Assembly (NCBI GenBank): GCA_003254905.1
Contig: QANU01084266.1
Coordinates: 62,001-126,000, forward strand
Reading direction: 5' to 3'
From: Nissolia schottii
Lineage: Eukaryota; Streptophyta; Magnoliopsida; Fabales; Fabaceae
Length of the DNA stretch: 64,000 nucleotides
Position numbers and translations under genes: made by a program. The notes under the pieces are model-generated. The model searched no databases. It was not told where the DNA came from and saw only the letters and a program-made list of their open reading frames with translations. Every line of letters begins with the position of its first letter. Within the stretch, counting starts at the first letter, position 1. This document shows positions 22,982 to 35,735 of this stretch, piece after piece.

Positions 22982-24188
22982 TGTAACATCTCAGATTTTT
23001 TCTTATGGAAATCTTGTCAAATAAATAATTACTGTCCGATTAAAGGAAGGACAAGAAAATTAGACGGCCACGTTTAACCCGTAGAAATCCCGGTCAATCA
23101 GGGTTTCGACATCTCGCTGGAAAATTCACAGAAAACTAGACTGATTTTCAGTCTCTATCCAAATCAATCTACGAGTTGACAGTACCGTAAATTAAATTAA
23201 AAACCTTCTTGGAATTTGTTTGCGGATAGTAATTCCGTGTTTAAATGACTTTCGTAACGATTCTCAATTGTTACCGAAATTTAAGCACGTACCGGTTGTA
23301 CCCATAAAAACACACTTTTTACTGAGGAAAAATTTAGAACATCCTAGGTAAATGCCAATTTCTTATTTTAAGTGCTTAATAAATGCACAATTAGGTTTAG
23401 ATAATTTCCACATCGTCCGTTAATTTTTCGCGCACATGTACATACACGTAACCGGACAGTTAACGACCGAACACGGGATGAATTTTGGCGAAAACTTTCC
23501 TAATCAGTTTTGTAAGATCACATCACCATAACCCCGATAACCACTATCTTACACACTTAACATCACCTTACCATGAGCCATACTCTCCACTATTCACTCA
23601 TCATTACACTCAATTCATTTATTCAAAATTTTCCCTATAATTTCCCTTAGCCACCGAAGCACCAGTAGTTCCCTTTCTCATGTTTCTTCCATCATCTCAT
23701 TCCCTACAATTTCCTCTCCATAACCAAAGAGTCAAGCCCCCAAAGAAACCACCAAAAATTTTCATTTCCCTACATTTTCTTCCATCCATAGACAAGAGAA
23801 ACAACACCATCCTCCTGACCAAAAAGATTTCCCAAAGCTGAATCATCATCGTCATTTTCCCAAGTTTCTCATATTGGTGAAAGGAGAAAGCAAGCTTGGA
23901 TTCTCAAGCACTTTGTCCAACATCCAACCATCTGTGAAGGTGGGGAGTTAGGTCTAACTCACCTTTTGGTGATCTATGTGAGTTGTTTTGTTATTTTACA
24001 AATGAGAAAGGGTTGGTGCATGGATGGGAATCAAGCAAAACCATCAGAACCTGTTACAGGTTAGTGGTTATTCGATTGACCGCTGCCAAAGTCATTCGAA
24101 TGACGGGTCTAGGGTCATTCGAATGAATCATGCAAATTAGCATTTTAGAGGTCACAGAAACAAGTCATTCAAATGCCCAGGCCTTGGT
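22982..24188 (+). mobile_element. L7: long LTR 5' part, interrupted by L8
   Basis: It starts TGTAACATCTCAG. The segment before the donor-like site is rich in C and A (23520-23900), like L11 and L13, which suggests one subfamily. The donor-like GTGGGGAGTTAGG is near 23941. A paired GTCATTCGAATGAC array begins at 24060 and is cut by the L8 start. Confidence 0.75.
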
Positions 24189-25893
24189 TGTAACATCCCG
24201 ATTTTCCCTTAGGAAGGGTGTTGCAAAATTATTAACTCTGACTTAGCTAAAATCATAGAGTAACCCGAGTCAAGGGATGAGAGAAGTGAATGGCGGGACT
24301 TGTTCCCCTTAAATTGGGAAGAAAGCTAGGAGGTTATGCTCTCATTAGGCCCCGTGAGGTTCGTGCTTAGTTTCGGAAAAAAAGGGAATCCGGTTGAGAA
24401 CCAAAGAGATCTATCTGCGAAGAATTGGCTGACTGAAACGAGTGCCCGGGTACCTTGTTTCGGCCCGCCATCCTGACCGAAAAATTTTGCAGATAATAGA
24501 GGTAGGTTTGGTGTATTTTCTGGAAGCCCGTGTGTGGGCCAGAAGCAGTCAAAGGTGACGGAAACGGAACAGGGATTAAAATATTTTAAATAGCTATAAT
24601 AAAATAATAATTAATTAATAATTAAAAGAATTAATTAAAAAGGGAAGGGGGCCACGACTATAAATGGCCCCCTGAGGCAGAAAAGAAAAATTTAGAAAGT
24701 TGCCGAACTTCCTTCAATTTTTAATTTTTCTAGTACCGTTTGAGCACATCGCGAGAGTACTACCGGACTTCTGAAAATTTCTTGGAGCATATCATTGCGA
24801 CGAGGATTTTCTCCCCCATCTACCTACCAACTCCAAACCTGCATAGGAAGTGGGTAACTCTAAAGCCCACTGTCTATGTGGTTTAAGTTTTAACTGTGTA
24901 TGTGTTATTCTGTTTATTGGACTGTAAAAATGTTTAGTAGTATTTTGGGGAAATGTAGGGTGAGAAGGGTTTTGGGAAATTTTAATGAATGAAATGCATA
25001 ACTGTACTGATTGGAACCCTAGGAATAGTAAACCTCTGGAGAAAATGAGAACTGAAGTCTCGGGACCCTATTCAATCAACTTTCAATCGATTGAATGGAG
25101 TTTTCAATCGGATGAAAGCAAATTTTGAGCTGTCAATCGATTGAATCCTTATTCAATCGAATGAAAGAAAAACCTAGGTTTTCAATCGATTGAATCCCAA
25201 GTTCATTCGAATGAAAGAACTCAGAAGGTTTCAATCGATTGAAACCATATTTCAATCGAATGAAAGAACTCACAGGGGTTCATTCGAATGATACCTTAGA
25301 CATTCGAATGAAGCCTGAGGGACTTGAGATTTTAGTAGTTCCAAGGAGTCCAATGAGTCAGGGTATGTCTATTTTGGTACATGAAAGCATGCATCATGGG
25401 GAAATGGTCGTCATAGGAGTTAGGACGACCCCAGATCACTAGAGGTATTCACGAAATCTTAAAGGTGCATAACTGAACCCTAGGGAATAAAGCAGAGAAC
25501 CAAGGCCCCTAATCACCAAGGATTCGGATGGCCTCAGTCAGAGTCAATAGTTATATGATTAGGAAACTCCCTATTCTCTTGGCACGTCTTACAGACATGC
25601 CCCTCACCAATTTGGCACGTTGAATTGGTTACGAGCAACGCAGGTAGAGAAAACTGAGCACGACAGGAACGGGCATAGGCCCAGGTACGGAAAACGGGCA
25701 TAGGCCCAGGTATGGAAAACAGGCATAGGCCTGCACAACGGAAGTAGTGGGCCCCACTTAAAGAGGAAAGAGAGACCAGATCGAGTCATAGGGCTGATCT
25801 AAACATGTCCACGCCTGATCACTCATAGGTTTGATCCCTCGCCACTCTAGAAAGAGAGGGTGGTTGCACTTATTATATTCGATGATTACCTCC
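24189..25893 (+). mobile_element. L8: long LTR 5' part
   Basis: It starts TGTAACATCCCGATTTTCCC. A TATA-like CTATAAAT lies at 24658, the donor-like GTGGGTAACTC near 24850, a TTCAATCGATTGAA array at 25070-25312, and a short tandem array (GGGCATAGGCCCAGGTA) near 25670-25735. It is cut at 25894 by a Tat-like LTR start, and its 3' end is not in the window. Confidence 0.8.
25070..25312. repeat. Paired-palindrome array of L8 (TTCAATCGATTGAA)
   Basis: About ten copies of a perfect or near-perfect 14-bp palindrome with the ATCGAT core, giving way to CATTCGAATG copies at the 3' end. Neighbouring copies start about 20-21 bp apart. Confidence 0.9.
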
Positions 25894-26087
25894 TGATAAG
25901 TGCCCAATTTACACAATTTTCAACTATTAAAATGGCACTTATTTGCATCTGTTTTAAAGAATTATCTAACTAAATTCCCCAAGTTTGTAGGTTTATAATA
26001 TATTTCTAAAGATGGATGTAAGCATAATTAATTGAAGAATAATCCCTCGAAGAATGGAGCAAAGGGCAAAAGAGGAAAATGAGCTTA
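25894..26087 (+). mobile_element. T1: 5' fragment of an Athila/Tat-like LTR
   Basis: It starts TGATAAGTGCCCAATTT, like T2 (TGATAAGTGCCAAATT) and T3. It ends at the single N at 26088, where unrelated sequence follows, so its truncation may be an assembly effect. Confidence 0.55.
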
Positions 26088-27979
26088 NGTCTTCATCCCA
26101 GCCCCGAACCTCAGGATCCAGAGCTTGTACCGAGGTGCATACTTCGGAACACATACTAAACTCCTACTGATTATTATCTTTGGCCTAGGTCCTGAGTAGC
26201 TTTATCTACTTTACTCGGTGATCGGGGAATCTAATCTTTCTTTACTTACTTCTAGGTTCTTGGGCTTTCTATTCCTGACCGTCATACACCTATGCAACGT
26301 AACCGTAGATACCGACACATGCATGCATATACATACTCAACCATTCATCACGCCTATGTTGCGTGGGATCATTCCACAATGCACGCCAGGCATGGGACAG
26401 TTCATCATGCACTCCAGGCATGGTATCAATGCAGGGGACTGTTCATCATGCCGATTAGGCACGGGATCAATGCATGGGACCAGTCATCATGCCCGCCAGG
26501 CATGGTATCGTATCGTTTATCATTACCGACTCGTATCACACCTCCTCGTACACCTCAGGACCGTCATCCCCATGGTGATGTACGACCTACCTCACTGTTT
26601 GTTCTTCGAGGCAACAAAACTCCACCCCCTACCCGGGTAGAGAGGGGTCGCCCTCATGGCTAAGCCGGAACCGGGCCGTATACTCTTTACCTTGTTTGTA
26701 AACCACTGTTTCATACCAACTACAAAAACTCATCATTATCTTTTTCTTTAGAACCTACCCTTGTTTCCTATATTCCATTATGATCTTTGGCGTCATTAGG
26801 TGATTCCTCATGATGCATGATTTCACAAACACAATAAATCCATCGTTATTTGCATATATGATTTTTCAAGTTTCTATGCTTGTTGGAACATGTAGGAAAG
26901 CCAAAATATCAAGTTCTTCAGTGGTGATTCGAATGACAGGTCTTAGTCATTCGAATAATGTAACATCTCAAATTTTTTCCCTAGGCAAATTTCGTCCAAT
27001 AAACAAAAGTAAGCAAATTATTAAACTTGGAAAAGTAAATTATCAAATTTAATCCCTAAAATAATAATTTAAAATATTAGTTTGGTAGTTTTGCGGAGTT
27101 TTGTGAAGCCGGGGGTAATTTTCGATTAGTATTATATTAAATTCTGTGACTCGAAGGAGTTCGTAAAATATTCTAATGTGAAAATAAATTTAAGAAAGCC
27201 CCAAAAAAAATTTAATAACAGAGAAGGAAAATTAGTGGGTCATAACGATGTGTTGGAAGTATTTTTAGGACTTTTAGATGTGAACACTTAGAGACAAAGC
27301 GTGAACAAACATGATCACAAAAATAATATATTATGAATTGGGAGATTAATCCCACGGTTAGTAAAAGGAAAATAAAGAAAAGGCAAAAGGGGAAATAACT
27401 AAAAAGATGAAGGATATAAAAGGAAAAATAAAGCAAAGGAGAAAAAAGGAAATAGCAAATAAAGCAAAGGGCAAAACAGTGAATTGGCTTAAAAGATAGT
27501 TTAAGAAAATAAAAGAGAAATAAAAGGAAAAAGGGGTGGCTTCTCAGAGAAGCCAAGGCCACCCTGAGGCTTATATATACATATGAATGGCCTCAGTGCC
27601 ATTTCATTTTTCTCAGTCTGTTATGCGGGCGCTATGTCCAATTTCGCGCGCAATGATCACGCCATTGGACTCAGGAAAAATAACATGATCATCCTGGAGC
27701 TCCCGGAAGTTGTGTGGACAACTTCCTATCACGCCTGGAAATGTGGGTAATCCGATTATCGATGTCTATTTGATTTTATGTGTTATTCTATGTGTGCATT
27801 TTTGCGAAAGAAAAATAGGAATTGATATGTAGAAATTATAGAGGTCATGATGGAAATGACGGTTTTTAGTAGTTTTGAAGTTAGAAAAATATAACTGTGC
27901 AGATTGGAACCCGAGGAAAGTGAGAAATGAATTTTAGAAAGAAAACTGAAGGTAAGCTACGTTGTGAATGAGTTTTGTA

Positions 27980-28165
27980 CATGGTCATTCGAATGACTAA
28001 GCTTAGTCATTCAAATAACCATGAATTTTACTCATCCGAGAGTAAAAAGGCTAGGTCATTCGAATGACCAAATCCTAGTCATTTGAATGACTCAGCAATT
28101 TTACCCCCAAAGAGCCAAATTTCAGTGTTATTTGAATGAACCCATTATATCATTCGAATGACTAC
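27980..28165. repeat. Paired-palindrome array of L10
   Basis: Three pairs of GTCATTCGAATGAC-like palindromes. The first pair has 14 bp + 8 bp + 14 bp geometry (start-to-start 22 bp). The linkers contain the TTTTACTCATCC word that is also seen in L3. Confidence 0.9.
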
Positions 28166-28559
28166 TGGAGAACTCAAGACTTTGGTTTCCCTATGAGTTC
28201 CAACGAGCACAAGAACTTGGAAAATAATGTCGATAAGGAATTGAAAGGATATTGTAAGTATATTATCATGCATCATAAGGGCTCAGTCGTCGTTACGTCT
28301 TAGGATGACTGTAGATAACTAGACGTATCACCTAACGTTTAAAGGCTCATAATTGAACCCTAGGGAACAAGCGATGATCTACGAAGGTACCGGCCGCCAA
28401 GGGTCCGGTATACCTTGAAGAATTGACTTAGCTTTGTACGTTAGGAACTCCCTATCTCTTGGTACGTCCAATGGACAAGCCCCTCGTCAGTCCAGCAAGA
28501 TGGATTGGTCAATGATTAAACGCAGGTTAAGACCTGAGCGAAGATTTTTACAAAATGTA

Positions 28560-28760
28560 ATGTGCCCCAAAGTAGTGGCGAGTCAGAATAAAGCACTCCT
28601 CAAAGGGATGGCAAAACAGAACATGTCACAATTACAATACGCCCTAAAGTAGTTGGCGTCACGCGCATAATATGCCCCAAAGTAGTGGCATCACGATTAC
28701 AATGTGCCCCAAAGTAGTTGGCACTATGAGTACAACATGCCCCAAATTAGCTGGCATAAA
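28560..28760. repeat. Second tandem array of L10
   Basis: Four copies of a unit of about 30-50 bp with the core TGCCCCAAAGTAGTTGGC. They lie just before the conserved block that leads to the acceptor-like site. Confidence 0.8.
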
Positions 28761-29884
28761 CGTAAACGAGTCCCAACTTGGTCGCGTCGAAAAGGCAGGC
28801 CCCTCGCCCTCCCCAAGTGGGCCCGGTGCAGGTTGTAGTTGAGGCCACGGCTATAAGAGTGGAAGGACATAGTGAACTAAGAAGGACGCTACCACAGTGC
28901 GCATAAGAGAACCCTTTTCCCCAGACATGCATGAAGTTTAGTTGATGAATGCTATATGTATATATGTCTATATGTACTGAACATCACGTGGTGACATCTT
29001 GAGTATAAGAACGTGGGTACGTGATGCAGTATCACAAGGCCCTGACGATATAGTCTAGAAAGTACGAGCCCCTGTAACTAGGTTAAGCAAGATTAGATTT
29101 CCCTACGATCACTTAGTAACATAGATAAAGCTGCTCAGGCTTAGCATAAATAATAATAAATAGGAATTTTAGTATGTAATAGTAGGTTATGACACCTAGA
29201 GACCCCCTGAGCTGTGGGATCATAATTGAAGCGAGAAACGAAAAGGTATTCCCCGATGGAACGCACTGAGGACGTAATGTTCTCACCTCCACTTCGTTAT
29301 GATTCCAGGCAGGAACCTGTGTGGCATGCTGTGAGGACCGGAACTTACCTTGGAACATGGACAAGGACTTCCCCTGCAACCGAAGCCTTTGAGCCGAGAC
29401 ACCGTAGAGGAGCAAACGGTGTGACCGTTCGACAAGCCCGCACGGCATGGATTATAAGCGTGTAACTTGTGGCAGTCACACGGTCGAGTCAGGCCGTTGG
29501 CGACTAAGTGTATTAGATGTAAACTACATTTCTATTCATTTGTGTAATGGTATTATGGACCAAATGATTGTATATCACTATGTATGTTACAAATGGTATT
29601 AAAGACACCTTCCTAGAAATTAAAACGTTTAAGTCCAAAAGGACTCTATCTCTTGTAATTAGGTATAACCCCTTGGCACGCACATGCTCTACATTCATAA
29701 ACTAGTAAGGAAGGGGAAAAAGTTTTAAACCGATCCCTATTTTTAAGTAAGAGATATTTGCCAAGCTAAGATTAGGGGTTAAAAGTAACCCTAACCAAAG
29801 GAATAACAACCCTATGATCAGTGCTACGACTATAGCGTAGACAGAAAAGTAGGGGTGTTTCAAATAACATGAAAATTTAGCCCT

Positions 29885-30110
29885 CTGTTTGTAAAAATGA
29901 AGTGTTATTCGAATGACCAGGGTTAGGTCATTCGAATGACCTCTCAAAATTACTCTCCGTGGGTAAAAATTGATGGTCATACGAATGACCGTGGCTAGTC
30001 ATTTGAATGACCTGATAAAAATGCTCCAAGATGAGTAAATTTAAATGTCATTTGAATGATTATGGTAGGTCATTCGAATGACTATGGTAGGTCATTCGAA
30101 TGAACATGCT
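29885..30110. repeat. Paired-palindrome array of L9
   Basis: Pairs of GTCATTCGAATGAC-like palindromes with 22-bp spacing. The array began at 26925-26950, before the L10 insertion. It aligns with the array of L12. Confidence 0.85.
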
Positions 30111-31287
30111 ATAAACTCATCCGTAGCGTTGTTTTTCTCATATTTCGCAAAGTCTTTCACTGTAAAACATATTTATGCTTCCCCTATGTTCCAACAAGTA
30201 CAATTATACTTTTCTAACATCAAAACTACTCAAAACCATTTTCACAACTTAATTTCTACATTTTTCACATAATATTTTCTAATCAATTTCACAAACATAA
30301 ACACGTAGAATAACATAGAAAACCATATAGACAGTGGGTCTAGGATTACCCACTTCCTACGCAAGCTTTGAATTGGTAGAGTTGATGTGGATAATATCCC
30401 CTCCACAGTGGTATGCTCCTACGATTTTTTCGGATCTGGCAGCACTACTGCAGTGTGCACAAACGGAACCAAAATTTGAAAACTTAAGAAAGAAAATACA
30501 GCGAAGTGAGTTTGGGGCTTTGGCTATTTATAGCCAAGCCAACGCCTCACTGTTCTATACATTTTTCTTTTATTTTTTATTTTCTTTTATTATTATTATA
30601 TTATTATTATATATAAATATCTTAGTTAAGGATAACCACTAAGGTTTCCTGACCAGTTTCGATCATGTTTGATCGTGTTTGGTCGTTAATCGCTCGTGTA
30701 CGGGTATCCTAAAAATATTCCAGACACATAGTTGCGATATACTAATTTTCCCATTCAGGCAGGTCCGTCAAGTTAAGGTATTCGTTAACATATCTCCATA
30801 CGAGTATATTTTATGGATACCTTTGGGGCCTGACAAAATTTCGGTATCGATCGAAAATCGATCTGAGTCCCGCGAAATCTCCACGAGCTTACGAAACCAT
30901 TATTTTGACTAGGATTTTGGAGAAAGAAACCTTTATATTTAATTTTTCAATCTAAATAACCGTCTCGAATACACTTTAATTACACGAAATTATAAATTTC
31001 GCGAAATCTTTTTAAGAAAAAAAAATCAGGATGTTATATTCCACCCCCTGATAAGTGCCAAATTGTGGTGAATTGAAAGAATATAATTGGCAGTTATCTG
31101 TTCTAAATCTATACGAAACTGTTAAAATATTTCCATTTTACACAAATTTTATATGATGGATTAGGCAGGAATTAAATGGCTTGATTTTTGTAATTATTGC
31201 AGGGAAACAAGAGGAAATGCAAAGAAAGGAAATGCCATGCAATTGTTACAATGAACAACATAAGAAGACAAAGTTCTAGAAAAGGCA

Positions 31288-31372
31288 AAACCGCTCAGCG
31301 ATAACATCCTACCGCCCAGCGGTTAGCACTCTGTTCGCTCAGCGATTTAACCTAAATCGCTGAGTGGTTATT
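31288..31372. repeat. CGCTCAGCG array of T2, left half
   Basis: Four copies of CGCTCAGCG/CGCCCAGCG spaced about 21-23 bp apart. The last pair forms a stem of about 12 bp (CGCTCAGCGATTT against AAATCGCTGAGTG) with a 5-nt loop. A further array at 34486-34566 continues it past the L11 insertion. Confidence 0.85.
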
Positions 31373-31426
31373 CTGCCAAAGCCACTTGCAGCCACAGCAT
31401 TTATGAGGCCAGCTAGAGTCAGCCGC

Positions 31427-34418
31427 TGTAACACCCCTGCTAACTACCCACTCCCATGGTAGTAAGCAATGCTCACAGGGTTGTTAACCGTTGTGTCGGG
31501 TTACCTTCAGCCCATACTTTTACTTTTGCAAATATCTTATACGCAAAAATATGGACCATTTTCAAAATCGTTTGCGTGCTTTATCAATTTATAAACTAGG
31601 AGCCGTGCGTGATTAACAGAATATATCATAACAATAGCTAATAACCGCAGTAGAATATGGAGAGTGTGTATATAGATATAATTACAACCAAGGTCCCAAA
31701 GCATAATGACACATAGCCATAGTAATAAATATTTACACAAAACATATAAAAGTCATAGTCATAAGACGATACATATATCATCCTAATGTCACTGTCATTC
31801 CTTTGCCTTGGCTTTGATCTGCTACAGTCTTCTGTCGTCTACCAGACGTCCCTCGGGTCAATCCGTTCGCTCTGCACACCTGCGGGATCCATAACCAAGG
31901 GGGTGGGGGTGAGAACACTTGGTCCTCAGTGGGATTCCTTAGCACTACCACAGGTTCATTTTCTCGGTTATTCTCCCGGCCGTTCAAGAGATCTCTAAGT
32001 GAGCATGCATACTAAAATCCTACTGATTATTATCTTGGCCTAGGATCCTGAACATCTTTATCTATGTTACTAGGTGATCAGGGGAACTAGTCTTTCTTAT
32101 CTAAGTTCTCGTGCTCACTGTCTACACTTCGCGTATATACATAGGCCGTCTCGAGCATTCTCTTGACGACTACACAGGCATACCTCATTATATACTTATA
32201 CTTTCTTTACTTTCTTTCTTTTCATTTTGTTCTTCCGAGCCAGGCGTGAACTCCATAACCGAGGGGGTGGGGGTGAGAACACAGGATACCTCATTTTCTG
32301 TCTGTTCCTCGAGCCAACATGACTCCACCCCCTTACCGGGTGGCGAGGGGCCACCCTCGTGGCTAAGCTGAGAGCGGATCGTATCATCATTCATTCATTC
32401 TTTACACCATCATTCTTTTCATCACATGTCATGCATGCCATCATTCTTTTTTTTCATATGCACATTTATCTTTTCTCTTCGTGCTCTTATTCCCACATTT
32501 CATTCTCAACTTTATTCATTACTCATTCATTAAACAATCACTTCTAGTGATCTATCCTCATGATGCATGCTTGCTCAAACACATAAACATATAATCACAC
32601 AAATCCTATACTTAAGCTTCGGTTCGTGTCCGCTTATAACCGTGCCCATTTTAATTATAAGCTTCTTCGCACCTCCACTTAAGTATAGCTGTAACATTGA
32701 TGATTGGACTATGTGCCTCAAGACCACCTTGAAAACCCTCACTAGGGAACCACTCAGTAACTCCAGGGAACCTCCGCGGAACCCACTCAGAAACTCTCCA
32801 GTCTCTCCGCGTAACCTCTCAGTAACACTCCAGGGATCCTCCGCGGAACCCACTCAGCACTCACACTCCAGGGGTCCTATGCAGAACCCACTCAACGCTT
32901 ACTTCTTTATTTATTTTCTCTCGTTTTCTCACACTCGCTTTCCAGGGATCCTCCGCGGAACCCTTCAGCATGCCTCTCCAGGGAAACCACAACAACTCTC
33001 TAGACTCCTCTCAGTCACTCTCCGCGGAACTACTCAGTGCTTATTTCCTTACTGGTCTTCTCTCATTCTCTCACATTCGCACCCTAGGGATCCTACGCGG
33101 AACCCACTCGGCAGCACTCCTGGTGCCGCTCAACACTCTCTACAGACTCCTCTCAGTCACTCTACGTGTACCCATTTGGTACCCATTCCAGACGCCGCTC
33201 AACAACTCTCTAGACTCCTCTCGGTCCCTCTCCGCGGAACCCACGCAACACCTGTCCAGGCGCCGCTCAACAGCTCCAAACTCTTCTCAGCGCTTACTTC
33301 CTTGCTTATTTTCTCTCATGTTTTCACATTCAGTTACTCTCCGCGGAACCCACACTCGTCGATCACTGGGCGAAACTGGAAACCTAAATGCTTAATTTCT
33401 TTCATTTCTTTTCCACTTTGCTCATGGCTACTCCTTGAGATCCTCACACATATTCCAATCATCATAGAACTAACTAGTCCAGGTCACAAGACCCTTCAGA
33501 ATCATCTTCCTAGCCTAACCAAGCAATTCTAGCATAAACCATAAACAAAACATACAAACAAGCAAGTATAGAAGAGCTACCAAGGAGGGGCAAGCTTAGG
33601 ATTACCCACCTGCAGAAAAACCTGGTGGGGGAGGAAAGATTGGGGTAAAGTCCCACTAGCTCGATGCTTCCCATGCTTGGGGCCACCTTTCTCCAAGAGA
33701 AACTTGAAGAAACTATGAGTAAGCTCACGGTTTTTGAGAAGGGGAGAAATGAAATTTTTGCTTGGTGTTGTGAGGAAGAAGCCTCGGTTTTGTGGAGGAT
33801 GAGGGAGATGAAAATATTTCTTTGGAGTTTTGGGGAGAGAACTCGGTTTGTGTGGCTGATGGTGAGTGGGAAGTATTAAATAAAGTTGGATGAATAGTAG
33901 AAAGCATGGGCATAGGTATGGGTGGGTATGGTCATGTGTAAGAAAGGTAAGGTGATGGGACTTTGGAAGCATGACTTAAGGGATTGAAAAAATCCCAATC
34001 AGCCATGCAGCCCTCTCTCTCGGGTTCAGTTGCTGAAATTTTCATTTCCTCCCGGTTCCAGTTCGCTCGTGTTTTATCGCTCGCAGTCTCGATGCGTCGC
34101 GCACGGTCGTCCGAAAAATATTCCGTTTATACCGTCACGATCCTCTAATTCCCCTCTACCTAATGGTATTAATGTTTAAAGGTGTTTGTGAATTTTTCTC
34201 CGGGGGAGTATTTTCACGGACACCTTTTGCGCGTCAGAAAATTTTGTCGGCGAACAATGACTGTTTGGTTGTCCTCCGAACTTCTTGTCATGACACGTCT
34301 TATTTTCTAGGTATATTTTACCTATTAATGCCCCATTTTAATTTTTGAGTCATGATTAGAAAATTAATATAATAATTATATTTACGATTATTTCCCTATG
34401 GAAAATCGGGATGTTACA
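31427..34418 (-). mobile_element. L11: solo long LTR in T2, TSD GCCGC
   Basis: A complete minus-oriented LTR of 2992 bp, from TGTAACACCCCTGC to AATCGGGATGTTACA on the plus strand, flanked by GCCGC (31422-31426 and 34419-34423). The acceptor-like block lies at 31885-31920 and a second copy of that block at 32235-32285. A TCCGCGGAACCC array lies at 32745-33372, and the donor-like CAG|GTGGGTAATCC near 33610 (minus). Confidence 0.9.
32745..33372. repeat. CCGCGG array of L11
   Basis: About twenty copies of words such as TCCGCGGAACCCACTCAG, CTCCAGGGATCC and CTCTCAGTCAC in a loose tandem arrangement. A continuous frame of 321 codons that crosses it (32567-33532, plus) is Ser/Thr/Pro/Leu repeat translation, not a recognisable protein. 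Confidence 0.85.
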
Positions 34419-35735
34419 GCCGCCACCAGTTGGCAAGCCACAAGGGAATCTGTCAGCAGATCAGCCACTTGCAATCCCCTAGTGATAGCGCTCAGCAAAA
34501 AAGTACATACCGCTTAGCAAGTCATCATTACCTCGCTGAGCGGTTAGAGCATACCGCTGAGCGATGGAGCCAATCCGAGGCCTATAAATAGAGGGCTCCC
34601 CTGCAGCTTATGAGGCATTCACTTCACTTCCATCTTCTCCCATTTACATCCATTCTTCTCATATCTGCTCATATTTGAGTTAGGGTTAGTAAGAATGCTA
34701 AGATTTAGAAAATCCCTTAAGGGAAGTGCTGCCGAACTTGGCAACAGTTGTAAATTGTGGTGAAAGTGTGGAAGCAACTCACCACTCCTCTCTAACCTAC
34801 CACCTCTCTAAATTCTTGTAAGCTTGCAACCTATCCATAACTATGGATAGCTAACTTTCTTTATTGTTGGGATTTGATGTGCTTTATTTCTTAAATGTAT
34901 CCATCTTAACTTACGTCTATGATTTTATGATGTCTTATGATTTTAATGATTGATCTTATCCTTAATGCTAGCTTTTGTTTAGTGCTTTGATTCTTGATTT
35001 GAGACCTACTTGTATGAATGAAAGTTATACTAATTAAGTTATAACCAAGTTAAGATCAATATTGCTATGCTAAGCTTGATTCTATGCTTAAAGATTGCGA
35101 ACGAAAGTTATAATCACTTGAGTTTGACCTAGATCAATTCATCTAGTTTTTAGTTGTCATAACTGGAACCAAGAATTAGTCGTTTAACATCCGGATTAAC
35201 ATTGAGTTACTTTGTTAAGTTTGTGCAAGGAATTGACAACATAATTAAGGAACCCGAGTGATCTTAACATGCTTGAGAAAAGATGATTAAGTTAAGAACT
35301 AATGCGATAAAATCAACGGACTCATAGACCATATTCACTAGGTTAATGGTTGCATTGAGGTAATATTGCCACTATCAAATCCCAACATCTTTCTACACTA
35401 GCCTAAACTCAATTTCACTATTGTTTTTATACTTTCAATTTATATGCACTTTGTTTCTTTGTTAATTTACTCAACAAAACAAACACTCCTTATAGCTTAA
35501 AGTATCACAATTTAAAGACGACTGTTTTAAAAACAACAATCCCTGTGGATACGACTATACCCGACTATACTGCAATTGGATTCATTGAGAATCTGAAAGC
35601 TGTAAAGAAGGATATACATATTAAATAAACGAGAGTGCAAACCATTGCGAAAAAGCTTTCACCCCCTTAAAAGAATTTTGCCCCGAAATTTTAGCGTGGC
35701 TAGAGGTTGCAGGTATCCGCTATTCTCACTACTGT

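Larger units (their letters stand above)
26959..29862 (+). mobile_element. L10: solo long LTR in L9, TSD AATAA
   Basis: A complete plus-oriented LTR of 2904 bp, from TGTAACATCTC to TAGGGGTGTTTCA, flanked by AATAA (26954-26958 and 29863-29867). It inserted inside the palindrome array of L9. Landmarks: donor-like GTGGGTAATCC near 27743, GTCATTCGAATGAC array at 27980-28165, a tandem GCCCCAAAGTAGTGGC array near 28560-28760, and an acceptor-like block ending GATTCCAG near 29310. Confidence 0.9.
26150..31038 (-). mobile_element. L9: 3' LTR of the gag-only element, interrupted by L10
   Basis: Minus-oriented LTR parts lie at about 26150-26958 and 29868-31038 and align with L12 (37660-38485 and 38485-39361 plus 43163-43415). 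By eye they are about 93% identical over a 170-bp stretch near 30120-30290. Its right end is followed by a polypurine tract (minus strand) that is split by T2. This makes L9 and L12 the two LTRs of one element. The left end is lost near the N at 26088. Confidence 0.75.
31049..35661 (+). mobile_element. T2: solo Athila/Tat-like LTR, TSD CCCCC, interrupted by L11
   Basis: It runs from TGATAAGTGCC to AAAAAGCTTTCA (TG...CA) and is flanked by CCCCC (31044-31048 and 35662-35666). Without L11 it is about 1.62 kb. A TATA-like CCTATAAATAGAGG lies at 34581. CCTGTGGATACGAC near 35550 is typical of the 3' part of Athila/Tat LTRs. It sits in the polypurine tract of the L9/L12 element. CGCTCAGCG arrays lie at 31288-31372 and 34486-34566, on either side of L11. 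Confidence 0.8.

Noticed and set aside
32567-33532. 321-codon plus-strand frame in L11
   Set aside because: It translates the CCGCGG array antisense to the LTR; the product is repeat-derived Ser/Pro/Leu text without domains.
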